Shown here piece after piece: positions 63,245 to 64,000 of a stretch of DNA of 64,000 nucleotides. The notes under the pieces are model-generated. The model saw nothing but the letters and a program-made list of their open reading frames with translations. It had not been told where the DNA came from and did no database searches. The DNA comes from Candidatus Ozemibacter sibiricus. GTDB taxonomy: Bacteria > Muiribacteriota > Ozemobacteria > Ozemobacterales > Ozemobacteraceae. The number at the start of each line of letters is the position of its first letter. Position 1 is the first letter of the stretch. The position numbers were made by a program, and so were the translations under genes. The stretch is taken from contig QOQW01000001.1 in the NCBI GenBank assembly GCA_003327425.1, forward strand, positions 62,001-126,000, read 5' to 3'.

Positions 63245-63276
63245 AAAAAAACCGCCCCGACCTTAAAGCCGGGCGG
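63245..63276 (-). terminator. Intrinsic terminator after the Flp pilin gene
   Basis: On the minus strand CCGCCCGGC and GTCGGGGCGG form a nine-pair stem with a bulged G, followed by seven or more T. It lies 30 bp after the stop at 63306. The same region read on the plus strand also ends in a T run, so it may be bidirectional. Confidence 0.85.
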
Positions 63277-63305
63277 CGAGCGGTTTTTCTGAATGTGGCC
63301 TGCGG

Positions 63306-63479
63306 TCAGGGGTTGAACGCGATTCCCAGTTGTGTGGTGATCTTCTGCCAATTGCCTCCCATGACGCCAGAAACCGAGGTCATGGCGGCAATGCAGACGA
63401 TGGCGATCAACGCGATGATCATCGCATATTCGACCAACCCCTGGCCTCTTCGGGCATGGAGCAGAATCAAAGTGTTCAT
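63306..63479 (-). CDS. Flp/Fap-type pilin (class IVb-like)
   Basis: 57 residues from ATG 63479 with GGAGG eight bases upstream. Flp signature: basic leader RRGQGLVEYAMIIALIAIV, with prepilin cleavage after the Gly (G|QGLVEY) and a hydrophobic helix that polymerises the pilus. The C-terminal end is short (SGVMGGNWQKITTQLGIAF). It is preceded by a sigma-54 promoter and followed by a strong terminator. None of the Tad assembly genes (cpaF, tadB, tadC) are in the window. Confidence 0.85.
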   Translation of the reverse strand: MNTLILLHARRGQGLVEYAMIIALIAIVCIAAMTSVSGVMGGNWQKITTQLGIAFNP

Positions 63480-63510
63480 GCAGGTTCCTCCAACCGACTC
63501 ACCATTCTCA

Positions 63511-63526
63511 AGCAATTATCCTGCCA
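63511..63526 (-). promoter_or_regulatory. Sigma-54 promoter of the Flp pilin gene at 63.3 kb
   Basis: TGGCAGG-ATAA-TTGCT on the minus strand, with the -24 GG and -12 GC separated by exactly 10 bases, fits the sigma-54 consensus TGGCACG-N4-TTGCA/T. It lies about 30 bases upstream of ATG 63479. Confidence 0.8.
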
Positions 63527-63609
63527 AGCAGGGGCTCTCCGTTGTGTCGGAGGATCAACATTCCCGCTTTCAGGGCATGCCCGGGATTCTGAATGCTGAA
63601 GATACCAGT

Positions 63610-63620
63610 CTGTCAGACAG
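63610..63620. promoter_or_regulatory. Palindromic CTGTC/GACAG site, possible sigma-54 activator site
   Basis: CTGTC-A-GACAG is a perfect 11-base palindrome about 85-95 bp upstream of the sigma-54 promoter at 63511. Distance and symmetry fit an NtrC/PilR-type enhancer, and TGTC is a half-site reported for PilR. It is a single short motif, so it could be coincidental. Confidence 0.3.
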
Positions 63621-63635
63621 GCGGGCAGATTTGGG

Positions 63636-63661
63636 AAAAAAGAATGGGGCCTTGCGGCCCC
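63636..63661 (-). terminator. Intrinsic terminator after the second Flp pilin gene
   Basis: GGGGCC-GCAA-GGCCCC on the minus strand, with a GNRA-type loop, is followed by ATTCTTTTTT. It lies about 70 bp downstream of the stop at 63732. Confidence 0.8.
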
Positions 63662-63731
63662 GGAATCTTCTGCCTTCCTCTAGGCTTCCAGGTCGGAAGC
63701 TCCAGCGGAAGGGAATGTCACGCGAAATGGC

Positions 63732-63893
63732 TTACTGCAGCTGCTGCCCGATGTTGCTGAGCATGCCGCTCACGCCACTGCCGGCGAACTGCAGAGCGAC
63801 GATCGCCACGATGGCGATCAGGGCGATGATCAGGGCGTACTCAACCAGGCCTTGTCCCTCTTCTTCGCGAACAAACCGCTTGATCAGTTCCAT
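63732..63893 (-). CDS. Flp-type pilin, second copy
   Basis: 53 residues from ATG 63893 with AGGAGG six bases upstream. Flp pilin: the leader ends REEEG before QGLVEYALIIALIAIVAIV, then a short extracellular part (LQFAGSGVSGMLSNIGQQLQ). It differs in sequence from the pilin at 63.3 kb, so the two are paralogues rather than a recent duplicate. It has a sigma-54 promoter upstream and a terminator downstream. Confidence 0.88.
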   Translation of the reverse strand: MELIKRFVREEEGQGLVEYALIIALIAIVAIVALQFAGSGVSGMLSNIGQQLQ

Positions 63894-63937
63894 GGTAGTC
63901 CTCCTATCGATGTTTGGCCACTGGCCACGCTCATTAT

Positions 63938-63953
63938 AGCAATAGCCATGCCA
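63938..63953 (-). promoter_or_regulatory. Sigma-54 promoter of the second Flp pilin gene
   Basis: TGGCATG-GCTA-TTGCT on the minus strand with GG-N10-GC spacing fits the sigma-54 consensus, 45 bases before ATG 63893. A TATAAT overlaps its downstream end (63938-63933), so a sigma-70 contribution is not excluded. An enhancer would lie beyond the window edge. Confidence 0.8.
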
Positions 63954-64000
63954 GAATGCCACTCCTTCCTTCCCCGCATCTGGCCTGCATTGGCCAAGCA

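Noticed and set aside
1-64000. CRISPR arrays, tRNA or rRNA genes and insertion sequences
   Set aside because: No short regularly spaced repeats, no tRNA T-loop with acceptor stem, no rRNA signature and no transposase were seen on either strand.

Overview
The window is a high-GC bacterial chromosome segment of unknown taxonomy. It comes from a diderm: it encodes a type IV pilus secretin, at least two lipoproteins with lipoboxes, and a NagZ-type muropeptide hydrolase. No rRNA, tRNA, CRISPR array or insertion sequence was seen. Unusual domain architectures (a PilM-PilN fusion, a 2,500-residue Big_5/kelch lipoprotein, many zinc-ribbon membrane proteins) point to a poorly sampled phylum; Ozemobacterota/Riflebacteria-like lineages are one guess that cannot be tested here.

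Layout: 1-4.9 kb, minus-strand Bat/von Willebrand operon, with a promoter placed so that the message should be leaderless. 5.0-5.7 kb, LysM protein with a clear terminator. 5.8-9.2 kb, oxidative pentose phosphate operon gnd-zwf-pgl. 9.5 kb, a conserved 58-residue protein. 9.9-24.0 kb, minus-strand run: TM protein with an acidic tail, RNase HI, giant Big_5/kelch lipoprotein, rhomboid-like pseudoprotease, HEAT protein, STAS protein. 24.1-31.0 kb, type IV pilus operon (PilMN fusion, PilO, PilP, small lipoprotein, PilQ) preceded by a GspG-like pseudopilin gene with its own promoter and terminator. 31.2 kb, an AT-richer methyltransferase gene.

32.0-44.0 kb, plus strand: the most interesting part. 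An STT3-family oligosaccharyltransferase-like protein is followed by seven tightly packed genes: four cobalamin-binding-type radical SAM enzymes, an AsnB-type amidotransferase, an aldo/keto reductase-like protein lacking the catalytic His, and a family 2 glycosyltransferase. A convergent polyprenyl-phosphate-sugar-synthase-like GT2 plus DUF2304 pair abuts it. I infer a pathway making and transferring an unusual amidated and/or methylated glycan or lipid.

44.0-51.9 kb, minus strand: the GT2/DUF2304 pair lies downstream of pilC, pilB, a TPR protein, an unrecognised protein and a SpoIIE-type phosphatase, so pilus assembly genes and a signalling phosphatase share an operon. 52-57.5 kb: NagZ, a zinc-ribbon/beta-propeller protein coupled to a PrsW-like intramembrane protease, and HflX. 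57.7-61.9 kb: two secreted proteins of unknown function flanking a membrane-fused spermidine-synthase-like protein. 62-64 kb: an SH3b protein and two Flp-type pilin genes, each with a near-perfect sigma-54 promoter and an intrinsic terminator.
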